Positions 1 to 10,232 of a stretch of 64,000 bases of DNA are shown piece after piece. The stretch's first letter is position 1. Each line of letters starts with the position of its first letter. Source of the DNA: Lunularia cruciata (lineage: Eukaryota > Streptophyta > Marchantiopsida > Lunulariales > Lunulariaceae); contig OX419755.1 of assembly GCA_948567375.1 (NCBI GenBank), positions 56,177,001 to 56,241,000 on the forward strand, given 5' to 3'. Made by a program: the position numbers and the translations under genes. The notes under the pieces are model-generated. The model was not told the origin of the DNA, ran no database searches, and saw only the letters and a program-made list of their open reading frames with translations.

Positions 1-1395
1 CAACACCACTCTTGTGTAAGCTTGGTCAGCTTTGTCAAGGCCTTGGCAATGGCGCTAAATCCTCTAACATAGCGGCGATAGAAGTTTGCCAACCCAAGGA
101 ATGCTCGCACTCTGCTCACATCCGTAGGCCGAGGAATACGTGCAATAGCCTCCACCTTGGTCTGCTGGACACCAAGTCCTCCGGGGTAGATAGTGTGACC
201 CAAATACTCAACCTGCTCGTGGAAGAACCTACAGTTCCCAGGATGTAGTTTGAGTCCATGAGATCTCAACCTCTCAAACACCTCCAACAACTGTCTCTCA
301 TGCTCCTCCACAGTAGTGCTATAAACCAAAATGTCATCAATATAGCACCGAGCAAAATCCAATCCAGCTAGGATCCTATCCATGACCCTTTGGAACTCAG
401 CAGGAGCATTCTTTAACCCAAATGGTAAGAACCTCCACTGATATAACACATCCTTGCCGTGAGGATCAATAGCCCAAAATGCTGTCTTGGACTTATCCTC
501 CTCCCTGATCGGCAACTGATGATATCCCGCTCGAAGATCCAAAGTACTGAAGACCTTTGCATGCCCAATCGCATCAAAAATCTCCTCCGGTGTAGGCATG
601 GCATACCAATCAGCCCTGGTCTATCGGTTGATAGGACGGTAATCTCCACACATCCGCCTATCTGTATAGTTGCCATGCATATCCTTCTTGGCTGGCATCA
701 CTGTCGCTGATGCATACTCTCCATGTGAAATCTCCACCAAACCAGCCTCAAAAAGGTCACTACTCCGGCTCTGAATCAATGTCCTCTCCATATCACTATA
801 TCGATAAGGACGTCAGAAAACAAGTGTGTCGCTAGTCAGCTCAATCCGTATACCAGGTCCCTTCAGAGCACCCAAATCCTTCATACTGAAGGCAAAACAA
901 CTCGTGTGACTCCTCAAGAACCTCCAAACCCTCCGTCTTTCCTCTCCAGTAAGCTTGGGTCCAAGATCTGGCTCCCAAGTATCCTCTGTAACTGTAGTAG
1001 GAGTGGAAGACGTACTGACTGGCTGCTACACTGGGCCCTTGGGAGCAATAGTGTCATGCTCCCGACCACTAGAGGTCCCAACTTCCGTGTGAAAAACTCC
1101 CTCCACTCTGGCTGCAAGCTCCACACGTCCTCTAGCTGCATCCCATGTGGACCAAGGGTGTAATCCAAGTAGCCCACGCTCACCTGGATGGACTCCAAGT
1201 AGACCACTCTCCCTAGTAGCTACTGGATGTGTCCCAAGAATACCATGTCCACTCGGTCCATCGCCCCCAGCATGTGCCTGAATTGTCTCGATAGGCACAG
1301 GGCTCACAAGTGTGCGAGTGGTGATGCCTATCAAGCGCATCCTACGCTGCTCTGCCAAACCAAGGCTCACAATCTAGGTCAAACAGTTCAGGTCC
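1..1395 (-). pseudogene. Element M: post-methyltransferase linker and reverse transcriptase (partial)
   Basis: This continues the M polyprotein frame after the A1 insertion. A linker follows the methyltransferase (about 1395-830) with three degenerate G-(I/L)-L-G-x-H-P repeats near 1250-1150. The RT comes next: RRPYRYSDMER (near 810-780), RMCGDYRPINR (near 655-625), FSTLDLRAGYHQLP (near 550-510), FLPFGLKNAPAEFQR (near 430-385) and the catalytic YIDD at 333-344. The thumb and connection (FLGLANFYRRY) run to base 1. In-frame stops lie at 1374-1376 (TAG), 1026-1028 (TAG), 813-815 (TGA) and 621-623 (TAG). I see no frameshift. The RT is chromovirus-like or basal gypsy rather than Tat-like. It is a broken copy. 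Confidence 0.85.
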
Positions 1396-2074
1396 TGTAA
1401 CACCCATTTGTGCATGTGTGTGGTATTGTGATATTTAGCTTGGTATTACAAGTACTTAAGAGATATTATTTATATAGAGATAAAGGATGGTTCTATATTA
1501 GTCATGGTTAGCTAAAGTTAGTCATAGCTAAGATAGATAGGACCTTACTTTAGAGGAAGTAGAAAAGATGAGCACCACTATTTTGGATTTTAGTGTGTTG
1601 ACTTGGTATTATTCCTAGGTGTTTGGCTTTGGGGAAAGAGTTGAGAACTCTTGGGCCCGCAAGCCTTTTTGTTTTGGATTCTTCTTTAGTCCAAGGATAG
1701 CCCATGTGAAGGAATCCTTGCTTTAGTGGTTGGGTCAAGATAAGGGGAATATGCCCATGTGAATGGATATTCCTTTCTACTTTTTGACTTTACTTGACTT
1801 TTAGTCTAGTAACTTGAGTTACTACGGTAATTAGTAACTTTGGTACGTAACTATTTCACAAGTATATAAACAAGGAGTGAGGAGGTACTCATCATCCTTT
1901 CATTTGCAACTATCTCTCTCTCATTGAGTTCTCTAGTGAGCAATGTCTTGAGTCTTGGAGTGTTAGCCTTGGAGGAGTATGATGGAGTTGGGGTTCCTTG
2001 CCTTCTTAGTCCATGGTGCGCTACCATAATAGCCATCAGAGGTTCATCCTGAGTGAGAGACAGGCCGGCTCACA
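1396..2074 (+). repeat. A1 5' LTR
   Basis: It begins TGTAACACCC and ends GGCTCACA, with canonical TG...CA ends. It matches the 3' LTR at 8519-9197 over all 679 bp by eye. It lacks a short ACCACATGCTTAG-like stretch found in most other family members, for example between the TCAAGATAAG and GGGAATATGCCC blocks. Confidence 0.93.
1863..1870 (+). promoter_or_regulatory. TATA box of A1 5' LTR
   Basis: TATATAAA lies about 205 bp before the LTR end, in the expected place for the retrotransposon promoter. The same box is kept in every family A LTR here. Transcription should start about 30 bp downstream. Confidence 0.6.
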
Positions 2075-2078
2075 TTTT

Positions 2079-2095
2079 TGGTTCCGTTGCCGGGA
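2079..2095 (+). promoter_or_regulatory. A1 primer binding site, tRNA-Asp-like
   Basis: TGGTTCCGTTGCCGGGA lies 4 bp after the LTR. It resembles the tRNA-Asp complementary site TGGCGCCGTTGCCGGGG of Athila/Tat elements, with GC changed to TT at positions 4-5 and the final base different. A2 has a diverged version. Confidence 0.65.
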
Positions 2096-2115
2096 CCTCT
2101 CTAGAAGGCAAGATA

Positions 2116-2286
2116 ATGTTCCGCGTCCAATTCTACATTAGGCAGAAGGAGGCTATGAGAGCTCACTTGGAGAGAACATTAGGAGAGGAGAGGGCTGAAC
2201 TTATGTTAGAGAACCAAGATCCATTTGTATACCCTGTAGTTCATTATGATGTCTTTGAGGTGATTTTGTACATCTTGTATACATGA
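2116..2286 (+). CDS. A1 leader ORF (56 aa), unknown function
   Basis: This small ORF starts at the ATG 21 bp after the primer site. Motifs are YIRQKEAMRAHL, then PVVHYDVFE and the ending YILYT. The protein is acidic and has no membrane segment. A2 keeps the same frame but its ATG has become TTG. The pattern (Y-I-x-x-x-E, M/V-R, G, N-x-P, P-V/I-V-x-Y, ending Y-I-L) recurs in the leaders of G3 and G4 (29735-29514, 31158-31378) and more weakly in G5 (38573-38788). That points to a shared leader gene rather than chance. Function unknown; it could be a real small protein or a translation-control uORF. Confidence 0.5.
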   Translation: MFRVQFYIRQKEAMRAHLERTLGEERAELMLENQDPFVYPVVHYDVFEVILYILYT

Positions 2287-2934
2287 GAGGAATTGGAGAG
2301 ATTGTGTGAGGTGGATTGCAGATTTTGGGGATTAAGGTGATTTTGGGCAAAATCTCAAGTTTGAGATTTGGACTTGAGATTTCTACACATGATAGCTTGG
2401 GTTATCTTTCAGTTAGCACACTTGAAATTATTGAGAGAGCTTCTATGCGCACTGGGCTAGAATTTTTGAAAGTTGATAGGGTAAAGTGCTCCCGCAACTG
2501 CATGCTCTCTGGAAAATTGTACAGAGTCTGCCATTTCTTCAATTTTTAGTGAATTGTCCTGAAAATTTCCAAAAAAATTTAATGCATTGTATCCCACCTG
2601 GTGCCACAAAAATTAGAGAGAGATCATTTTTGCGCAGTGCGTTATGAGTTTTTGAAGTGAGGGGGGTGGTTTTCAGACCAAATCTGAAATATGGGTGCTG
2701 AATAGAAAGGTGTCTAGGCCAAATGGCTCGATGAAAAGATCTAAAATTTTGCAGGGAGGGACGCCCTAGAGTTGTGATCAAGTGTGGAAAATTTCAGAGG
2801 ACTGTGACATATTCGTTGGGAGATTTGAGTGACATTGTGAGGAAGGGTCAATTCTGCAGAGTGGAGATCTCATGCATGAGAAGTTTGAGATCAACAAAAA
2901 GCATGTTTGAGTGTTTAGATTCATCTTTGGGAAC
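2287..2934 (+). other. A1 untranslated leader between the two small ORFs
   Basis: About 650 bp with no ORF I would defend. It is conserved with A2 at nucleotide level (22255-22900 in reverse). Short open stretches such as 2316-2549 lack an ATG start and look like by-products of that conservation. Confidence 0.5.
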
Positions 2935-3408
2935 ATGGAGGGTCATCAAGAGTGGAAATTGAGATTATGCAAGGTTCCCCAAGGGTTTGAGGTGATTGTA
3001 GGGGTGGATTTGAGGAAAAGAGAGTTTACAATAGAATTTGAAGAGAGTGTTGAGAGGATCCAAAAACCTACACCACTTGGAGGAAAGAGTGAGTCTAAGT
3101 GCTTTCTATGTGGAGAGAAGGGACATAAGGCAAGTTCATGTCCATTAACCTTTGAGAGCAAGAGATTGAGGGAAAGGAGAGGCTTACTTGACTTGGGTTT
3201 GCATGTTGGACCTTCTTCACCAAGATTGGGAGGGAGAAGATCTAAGACCAAGGAGTTGTGTGAGGTTTGTGGAGTTGAAGGACTTCCAAAAGGACATGAG
3301 TGTAGTGGAGTAAAAGCACTTTTGGAAACTTTGGTGAAGGATCTTGGAGAGAGTCTTAGTACAGCTACAGAAATACTACCACCTTCATCAGCTAGTTCTC
3401 AAGATTAG
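2935..3408 (+). CDS. A1 extra ORF upstream of gag, double zinc-knuckle protein (157 aa)
   Basis: The ATG-started ORF lies 235 bp before gag-pol. Residues about 52-65 form a CCHC knuckle (C-FL-C-GEKG-H-KASS-C). A second Cys/His cluster near residue 110 reads C-EV-C-x8-H-E-C. The N-terminal 40 residues are rich in charged and hydrophobic residues (VPQGFEVIVGVDLRKREF) and resemble no domain I can name. A2 carries the same ORF (21799-22254), largely conserved, only losing its last residues to a stop. Ogre-type Tat elements also have an ORF upstream of gag, so this may be the equivalent. A nucleic-acid-binding role is an inference from the knuckles. Confidence 0.65.
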   Translation: MEGHQEWKLRLCKVPQGFEVIVGVDLRKREFTIEFEESVERIQKPTPLGGKSESKCFLCGEKGHKASSCPLTFESKRLRERRGLLDLGLHVGPSSPRLGGRRSKTKELCEVCGVEGLPKGHECSGVKALLETLVKDLGESLSTATEILPPSSASSQD

Positions 3409-3643
3409 TGATGGAGATAATCTTTCAACTTATGGATAAACTATCCATGAGAGTTAGATTAATATGCACTCTAGGATTTGATGTTGCTATAGAAATCTTG
3501 GAGCAACCTGAACCTTTTGTGTTCCCTAGAGTGGATTATTCTCAGATGGTGTTAGTCATGTATATACTCTATTAGTAATAGAGTGAGAGAAAAGAAAAGA
3601 GAAAAAAAAAATTAAGAGAAAAGAAAGATAGTGAGGGGTTAAG
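3409..3643 (+). other. A1 spacer between extra ORF and gag
   Basis: This is non-coding leader ending in an A/G-rich run just before the gag ATG at 3644. No second gene is visible. Confidence 0.5.
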
Positions 3644-5341
3644 ATGGGGAAACTTCCGGTTTTCTTTGGCAAGGATGGAGAAGATGTGGAGGCCTTTGTG
3701 AGAGACTTCAAGAGAGCTTGCATAGGAAACAATGAGAGGAGGAAGAATGAGTGGGCCTCATTATTACCAGATTTCTTTGAGGATGCAGCACTTACATGGT
3801 ATGAGTCAGAATACCAAAAGAGAGAGAGGAGAGAGGGGGAAGAGGAGTCTTGGGAGACTTTGACTTCAGCACTCATTGAGAACTTTCTTCCTGATGAGAG
3901 TTATGAGAGATTGATGAGTGAGGTTACATTTCTCAAGCAAGGAGATGGAGAGAAAGTGAGGGTCTATGTGGAAAGAGTGGAAAAGTTGGAGTCCAGATTT
4001 CGCATAGTGTTGAGGAAGGGTGGGGATGATGTGGAGACTACAATGATTGGCATAGGGGCCATGCTCACCAAGAATTTTGTGGGAGGATTGAGACCACAAA
4101 TTAGAAGCAAGGTGAGATATGAGAAACCTTCTTCCAAGGTTGAAGCTATCAAGATCGCAATTCGTATGGAGGAGAGTTTGGAAGGGGATGAGAGTGATTT
4201 GGTGGTGAAGGAGGTTGTGCATCCTCCTCAAGGCTACAAGTATGGTGGAACTTCTGATACTTTGGTGACAAGGGTTGCACCACAAGTAGTAGTTGCTCCA
4301 ATTCTTGCACCTCCACCAAAAGATCCACTCCAAACCATCACAGAACAACTTGCGGATCTCAAGATCAATGTGGTGCAACTATGGGAGAAGAGAGAGGTGG
4401 ATCAGAATGTAGGGAGAGGACCTAGGAGTTATGGAAACTATCCATATAGAGGAGGCCAACCAGCCAACAATTTCAATGATAGAAATTGTTTTGGTTGTGG
4501 AGGAAGAGGCCATATCCAAAGGAATTGCCCAAATTCCACTTACCATGGAGGAAGGGGTTATGAGGGAGCCAATAGAGGGAAAGAGGGAGGTAGTGAAACC
4601 CAAGTGGCTCCTTATCCCAACAAAGGTAAGGGGATAGCATCCATAGATGTGGTTGAGAGCAAGTATGAGAAGGGAGAGTGCTCAAACTCCAAGGGTCTTA
4701 ATTTGGAGCTTTTGGCACAAGAGAAGAAGAGAGCTCGTTTTGCAGAGGATGTTCACTCTTCTCAAGGATTTACTTCAAGCAAGGATACTCCTATGTCTAC
4801 TAGGAGCACTCGCACCTCAACACCATCAACAACAAAGACTCCAAGGAAGAAGTTGGGGATGGAGGACTTCTTGATCTCAAAGCAACAATGGAACTACAAT
4901 GTGTTGGAGGATGTTGGTAGTCACAAGGCTAACATCACAGTGGGCCAATTAATTGCTTTGAACCCTACCTTGAGAAAGGAGCTTAGAGGTGGTTTGAGTT
5001 CTACAAGGAGCAAAAAGAAGAAGAAGGCAAAAGTTCCAGTATCAATGGGGGTGGTGGATGCCAAGCCAACACCATGGGAGGCTTGTGAATATGCCTCCAA
5101 GATTGATGTGAGAGTGAATGGTCACAACATCAAGGATGCATTGGTTGATGGAGGATCAGCAGTGAATGCCATGTCAGAAAGGTTGATGAAGAAGTTGGGT
5201 ATGATACCCTCAAGACCTTCAACATTTGTGGTGAGCATGACAAACAAGCAACAAGTTCGACCAGTAGGGGTGATGGATAAGGTGGTAGTTTCAGTTATGG
5301 GAGTTCAAAATCTCATGACTTTCCAAGTCTTGAAGGATTAA
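3644..5341 (+). pseudogene. A1 gag-protease part of polyprotein, ends at a premature TAA
   Basis: Gag starts at ATG 3644 (MGKLPVFFGKDGED). The capsid-like region (residues 1-200) contains W/Y-rich helices such as ALTWYESEYQKRE. A CCHC zinc knuckle C-FG-C-GGRG-H-IQRN-C lies at residues 282-295 (4487-4528). A basic linker (RSKKKKKAKV) precedes an aspartic protease with D-G-G in place of the usual D-T/S-G (codon 5147-5149, residue 502). TAA at 5339-5341 ends the frame within the protease, just before the LLLGRPWL flap/end motif. A2 reads serine (TCA) there. The reading frame continues unchanged to 8470, so this is a single nonsense change in an otherwise open 4.8-kb ORF. Confidence 0.92.
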
Positions 5342-8300
5342 AGCTATGACTTACTTCTTGGGAGGCCATGGTTGAGAGCAGCACGCACAACTGATCGATG
5401 GCACAAAGGGTACTTGAGGATTGGGCCATCAAACCATAGAGTCACTGTTCCTGTGACTAACACCACCAACACTTCACATTCAGATACCCCATCTTCTAAT
5501 TATTGGGAATCAGATTCTGAAGAAGGAGCTTCAGGTGTGGACACAAGCATGGAAGAGGAGACTTCCACGGAGGAAGATGAATCTGAATCTGATTCAGATG
5601 TGTATCCCTTGTGTGCTATGGATTTTGCACCTAAGCCAGAGGTTTTGAAGGACCCAGATAAATCACCATTGACACTTGAGGAGGTAGAGAGAAGGTTATC
5701 TACCCTCAAGTATGGCCCAAATGTTACCAAGGAGGAGAAGGTGAGATTTGAGGAGATTTTCCGCAAGTTCATCCATGTGTTTGCTTTTAGTTACAAGGAT
5801 TTGAAGGAAGTCACCTTGGAGGAGCACAAGATAGAGGTGGAGTCACATGCAAGACCAATCCGCCAAAAGCAACGTTGCATTAGCCCACCAATATCTTTGG
5901 TTGTGAAGGAGGAGATTGATAAGCTCAAGGAGGCTGGATTTATCTTTGAGGTGGAGAATTCAGAATGGGTGTCTCCAATTGTCATTGTGAAGAAAAAGAA
6001 TGGCAAGCTTCGGGTATTTGTGGATTACAAGAAGCTTAATGCTGTTACCAAGAAGGACTACTACCCATTGCCATTCATTGATGAGATCTTGGAGGAGGTT
6101 GCAGGTCATGAGAGGTACAGTTTTGGAGATGGTTATAGTGGATATAACCAAATAAAGATTGCACCAGAGCATCAACAACTCACCACATTCACCACACCTT
6201 GGGGAACTTACGCTTTCAAGGTCATGCCTTTTGGGCTTTGCAATGCTCCAGCCACATTCCAACGGTTCATGAACAAGGTATTTGAACCTTTCATTGGGAA
6301 ATTTGTGAGAGATTTCATTGATGACTTTTGTGTCTATGGGAGCAAGGAGGAGCACTTTGAGCACCTAATCAAAGTCTTGCAACGCTTGGATGAGGCAAAT
6401 GCATCACTCAACCCAGAGAAGTGCATTTTTGGATGTGAAGAAGGTCTACTTTTGAGGCACATCATCTCCAAGGATGGAATAGCAGTTGATCCTGAGAAGG
6501 TGAGGAAAATCTCAGACCTTCCATTCCCTTCAAGCTTGACAAAGTTACGCCAATTCTTGGGAATGGTTGGGTACTATAGGAGGTTCATCTTCTCATTTTC
6601 CAACAAGGCTTATGCATTGACCATCTACATGAAGAAGGGTGTAGATTACATGGTGATTTTGGAAGACAAGGAGGCTCTCAAAGCTTTTGAGGAGCTCAAG
6701 CAATCCCTTGTTGTAGCTCCAATTCTTGCTAAACCTGATTGGAGTAAGCCTTTCATCCTCTACACTGATGCTTCTAATGTAGCTATAGGATGCACTCTTA
6801 GTCAATTAGACCAAGATGGGCATGATCATCCAATAGCTTATGCTAGTAGGCAGATGGTTTTAGCAGAGAAGAACTACTCTGTCACAGAGAGAGAAGGGTT
6901 GGCAGTGATCTTTGGTCTCAAGAAGTTTAGACACTACTTGATTGGAGGGAAAGCCACAATTGTCACGGATCACAAGGCTTTGAAGTACATCTTCAACAAG
7001 CCTAATGTTGAAGGGAGACTAGCAAGGTGGATGATACTCTTGTCTGAGTATGACTACACAATTGAGGATAGGCCAGGAAAGAAACATGCAAATGCTGATT
7101 TGTTATCTAGAGCCTATGATCATGATGGAGATGAGCCAGTAGATGATTCCTTCCCGGATGAGGAGCTCATGACAATCTCAGTCACTCAAGAGATTCCAAT
7201 GGAGTACAAGGAGATTGTGGATTTTGTGACAAGAGGTAACTATCTAGAAGGGATGCATGCTAGGGAGAGGAAGGCCCTTGCAGCAAGATCTAGACCTTAC
7301 ACAATGGTGGAGGATATTCTTTTTCACCAAGGAGCACATGGTCTACTTCGAAGAGCAGTGGGTAAGGAAGAGTCTATCCTACTCATAAAGGAGTTTCATG
7401 AAGGTTTAGTATGTGGAGGACACTTTGCAGGAAAGGTGACTGCTTTCAAGATTCTAGATGCAGGTTACCATTGGAGAGGGATTTTCAAGGATTGTCTTGA
7501 TTATTGCAAAACTTGTCATGTTTGTCAAGCTTTTGCTAGAAAGTCTACATCCACTCCACCACTTAGATCAATTCCATTGCTAGGACCTTTTGAGAAGTGG
7601 GGAATTGATTTTGTAGGACCTCTCAATAGAACCCCAAGGAACAATCGGTACATTGTGGTAGTTACTGATTACCTTACCAAGTGGGTTGAGGCTAGACCAT
7701 TGAGGGACAAGAATGAAGATGAAGTGGGTAGATTTCTTTATGAACGCATTATCACTAGGTTTGGATGCCCTTTGGAGTTGGTTTCTGATAGAGGAGGAGA
7801 GTTTACAGGAAGCATTACTACAGCCATGCTACGACATTTCTCTATCACACATAGAGTAACTACATCCTATAAGCCAAATTCCAATGGCTTGGCAGAGAGA
7901 ACCAATCAGACCTTGTGCATGATGTTGGCCAAAGATGCAGAAATGGAGGGGGCTAAACATCATTGGGACAAGAGGATTCATGCAGTTTTGTGGGAGTATA
8001 GGACAACCATGAAGACTTCCACTGGATATTCTCCATTCCAATTGGTGTATGGTATTGAGTCTACCTTACCTATTCACTTTGATCTTCCTACCTTCCAAAG
8101 CATTCATAGGAGATTGAAGAAAGCACAAGGAAGTGATGCAGGGAAGTCAAGGAAGGATCAACTCATGGAGTTGGAAGAGGCAAGAGCAGTTGCTATGGTT
8201 CGAGTGGAGCAAGCCCAAAGGAAACAAAAGGAGAGCTATGACAAGAGGCAAGGCAAGAAGAAGGTGGAGCCTTTCAAAGAAGGTGATTGGGTAATGTTGT

Positions 8301-8470
8301 TTGATTCCATTCGATTCAAGAGAGTGCAAAAGAAGTTTTTGCCTAAGTACTTTGGACCTTTCATAGTAGAGAAGGTGTGGGGCAATTACACCTATGATCT
8401 CAAGGAGTTGGGAGGAAGACACTTTGATAGGATTAACCATGATAAGTTGAAGATGTACCATAGAAGGTAG
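5342..8470 (+). pseudogene. A1 pol part of polyprotein: protease end, RT, RNase H, integrase
   Basis: This continues the gag frame after the stop. It holds the protease end LLGRPWLR, an acidic S/E/D-rich linker (5500-5620), and the RT with YPLPFIDEILEEV, MPFGLCNAPATFQRFM and catalytic FIDD (DD at 6320-6325). RNase H has LYTDASNVAIG (Asp at 6767) and VTDHKALKYIF. Integrase has an HHCC finger ending CKTCHVCQ (about 7396-7531), then D at 7607, D at 7787 and E at 7895. The last two are 35 residues apart, as in D,D35E. The C-terminus ends DKLKMYHRR without a chromodomain. All catalytic residues I looked for are present. Only the upstream TAA (5339-5341) separates it from gag. Confidence 0.93.
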
Positions 8471-8509
8471 AGAGACCTTCACTTTGAGGACAAAGTGAAA
8501 ACTTAGTCC

Positions 8510-8518
8510 GGGGGTAAA
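8510..8518 (+). promoter_or_regulatory. A1 polypurine tract
   Basis: GGGGGTAAA lies directly before the 3' LTR, the expected plus-strand primer position. The same sequence precedes the A2 3' LTR in reverse (16684-16692). Confidence 0.6.
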
Positions 8519-9197
8519 TGTAACACCCATTTGTGCATGTGTGTGGTATTGTGATATTTAGCTTGGTATTACAAGTACTTAAGAGATATTATTTATATAG
8601 AGATAAAGGATGGTTCTATATTAGTCATGGTTAGCTAAAGTTAGTCATAGCTAAGATAGATAGGACCTTACTTTAGAGGAAGTAGAAAAGATGAGCACCA
8701 CTATTTTGGATTTTAGTGTGTTGACTTGGTATTATTCCTAGGTGTTTGGCTTTGGGGAAAGAGTTGAGAACTCTTGGGCCCGCAAGCCTTTTTGTTTTGG
8801 ATTCTTCTTTAGTCCAAGGATAGCCCATGTGAAGGAATCCTTGCTTTAGTGGTTGGGTCAAGATAAGGGGAATATGCCCATGTGAATGGATATTCCTTTC
8901 TACTTTTTGACTTTACTTGACTTTTAGTCTAGTAACTTGAGTTACTACGGTAATTAGTAACTTTGGTACGTAACTATTTCACAAGTATATAAACAAGGAG
9001 TGAGGAGGTACTCATCATCCTTTCATTTGCAACTATCTCTCTCTCATTGAGTTCTCTAGTGAGCAATGTCTTGAGTCTTGGAGTGTTAGCCTTGGAGGAG
9101 TATGATGGAGTTGGGGTTCCTTGCCTTCTTAGTCCATGGTGCGCTACCATAATAGCCATCAGAGGTTCATCCTGAGTGAGAGACAGGCCGGCTCACA
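8519..9197 (+). repeat. A1 3' LTR
   Basis: This 679-bp direct repeat of 1396-2074 looks identical by eye. It is followed by the 4-bp target duplication GTCC at 9198-9201. Confidence 0.93.
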
Positions 9198-10232
9198 GTC
9201 CATAGCCTGACCTAACACCTGACGCCTGGATGCCTCTGACACTGTTGGAACAGCGGTAATACCGGTGCAAAAACCCATCGCCCGCTCTCTCTCATCAGCA
9301 TTGGGCTCCACCAACTGCTGTAACTGTGAGTCCCAAACAAGTCCAGGTCCTCCCTCTCAAAAAGCATGAGAGCTTGGGAAACTCATGAGTGTGGGAAATG
9401 CAGCTCTAGGCTGTCTAACTAGGTTCACCACTACCATAGGTGACCTATCAGCCACTACCACTGTCTGAGACTGACGCCCAACATCCAAGATATCATCAAC
9501 AAGGATGTGGTCAAGTCGCTGAATCCTATCATAACTACGCTGTAGAACCTCTCTGGGTAAAAGGTTCGTCCACCAAAGACGAAGACGATGAGCCCGTGAT
9601 CCCACTCTAGTTGCATCTAACAATACAGCAGGTCCCATCCAAGAATGGACCTGATGTGTACTCGCCACCACTCTAGTGCGAGAATCACCCAACAAAGGAA
9701 CCTTCTCCAAAAGGTAAGCTGGAGAAACAGACTGATGAACCTGGAGATGTCGTAATATCCATAACATCTCCCAAAACACACCAGAACGAGGATCCTGAAG
9801 ACCCAAACCGCGGCCCGCATGTGTATGTCCCTAACATGGCCATCCAGAAATCACCAAGTGAATAGGCCCATGTCTCTCTAGGTCATGCGCCCCCAATAAG
9901 GAAATGTCTCTTGGTAAGGCCTTCTGGTAACCTCTGACTGCTGACATCGATAATAACTCCGGATACCGATAGGCCAAGTGTGCCACATGATGTAGAGAGA
10001 CTCGCCTAGCAGTCTCATCTCTCTCTACATACAAGTACCTCTGTACTCGGATACCCGCCTGTAACACCGCAACTAGTCCGGTGCTGATCCCAACAAACAA
10101 CTCCAATAGACATATCTCCTCTACTGGATACTGCCAAGCAATGAGTGTGGTATCCAAAGGTGTCAAAGCAATCGCCTCTGGAGGCTCATCCTCACACTCA
10201 TCCCTTGATGGTACGAAGGCTCCACTCCAAGC
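9198..10232 (-). pseudogene. Element M: C5-cytosine DNA methyltransferase domain within gag-pol
   Basis: The M frame reads through all core motifs of a C5-cytosine methyltransferase. Motif I (SAM binding) is LLELFVGISTG at 10109-10077. Motif IV is GW-P-C with the catalytic Cys codon at 9834-9836, followed by a TAG where the family has Gln. Motif VI is LLEKVPLLGDSR (E-K-V at 9707-9699, family E-N-V). Motif VIII is SRAHRLRLWWTN (ending about 9564). A short target-recognition region follows. Motifs IX-X are ERERAMGFCTG and RRQVLGQAMD (about 9285-9198). The order is I to X, not the rearranged DRM order, so it is closer to DNMT3/bacterial type. It sits between protease and RT in one frame. Stops at 9831-9833 (TAG) and 9357-9359 (TGA) break it. 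Predicted role: methylating element DNA or host DNA. Confidence 0.88.

Larger units (their letters stand above)
1396..9197 (+). mobile_element. A1: full-length family A Ty3/gypsy retrotransposon (Tat/Athila-like), very young
   Basis: Two 679-bp LTRs (1396-2074 and 8519-9197), which look identical by eye, flank a primer site, two leader ORFs, gag-pol and a polypurine tract. The 4-bp flanks GTCC (1392-1395) and GTCC (9198-9201) match. It lies in element M at the end of the methyltransferase domain. The order RT-RNase H-integrase and the absence of a chromodomain place it in Ty3/gypsy. The tRNA-Asp-like primer site and Athila-like RT blocks suggest the OTA (Tat/Athila) branch. Its polyprotein has one nonsense codon at 5339-5341. 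Two full copies and four solo LTRs of the family lie in this window. Confidence 0.93.

Noticed and set aside
413-710. ORFs over the RT of element M on both strands
   Set aside because: They are out of frame with the RT motifs (YIDD, FLPFGLKNAP), which lie in another minus-strand frame.
1550-2036. Antisense ORFs of 61-62 codons (MAIMVAHHGLRR..., MTQPLKQGF...) recurring in every family A LTR
   Set aside because: They run against the element's transcription and are conserved only as far as the LTR itself is; several copies shift or lose the frame. Shadows of a repeated LTR, not genes.
2316-2549. 77-codon ORF in the A1 leader, also open in A2
   Set aside because: It lacks an ATG start, and conservation with A2 is no higher than for surrounding non-coding leader.
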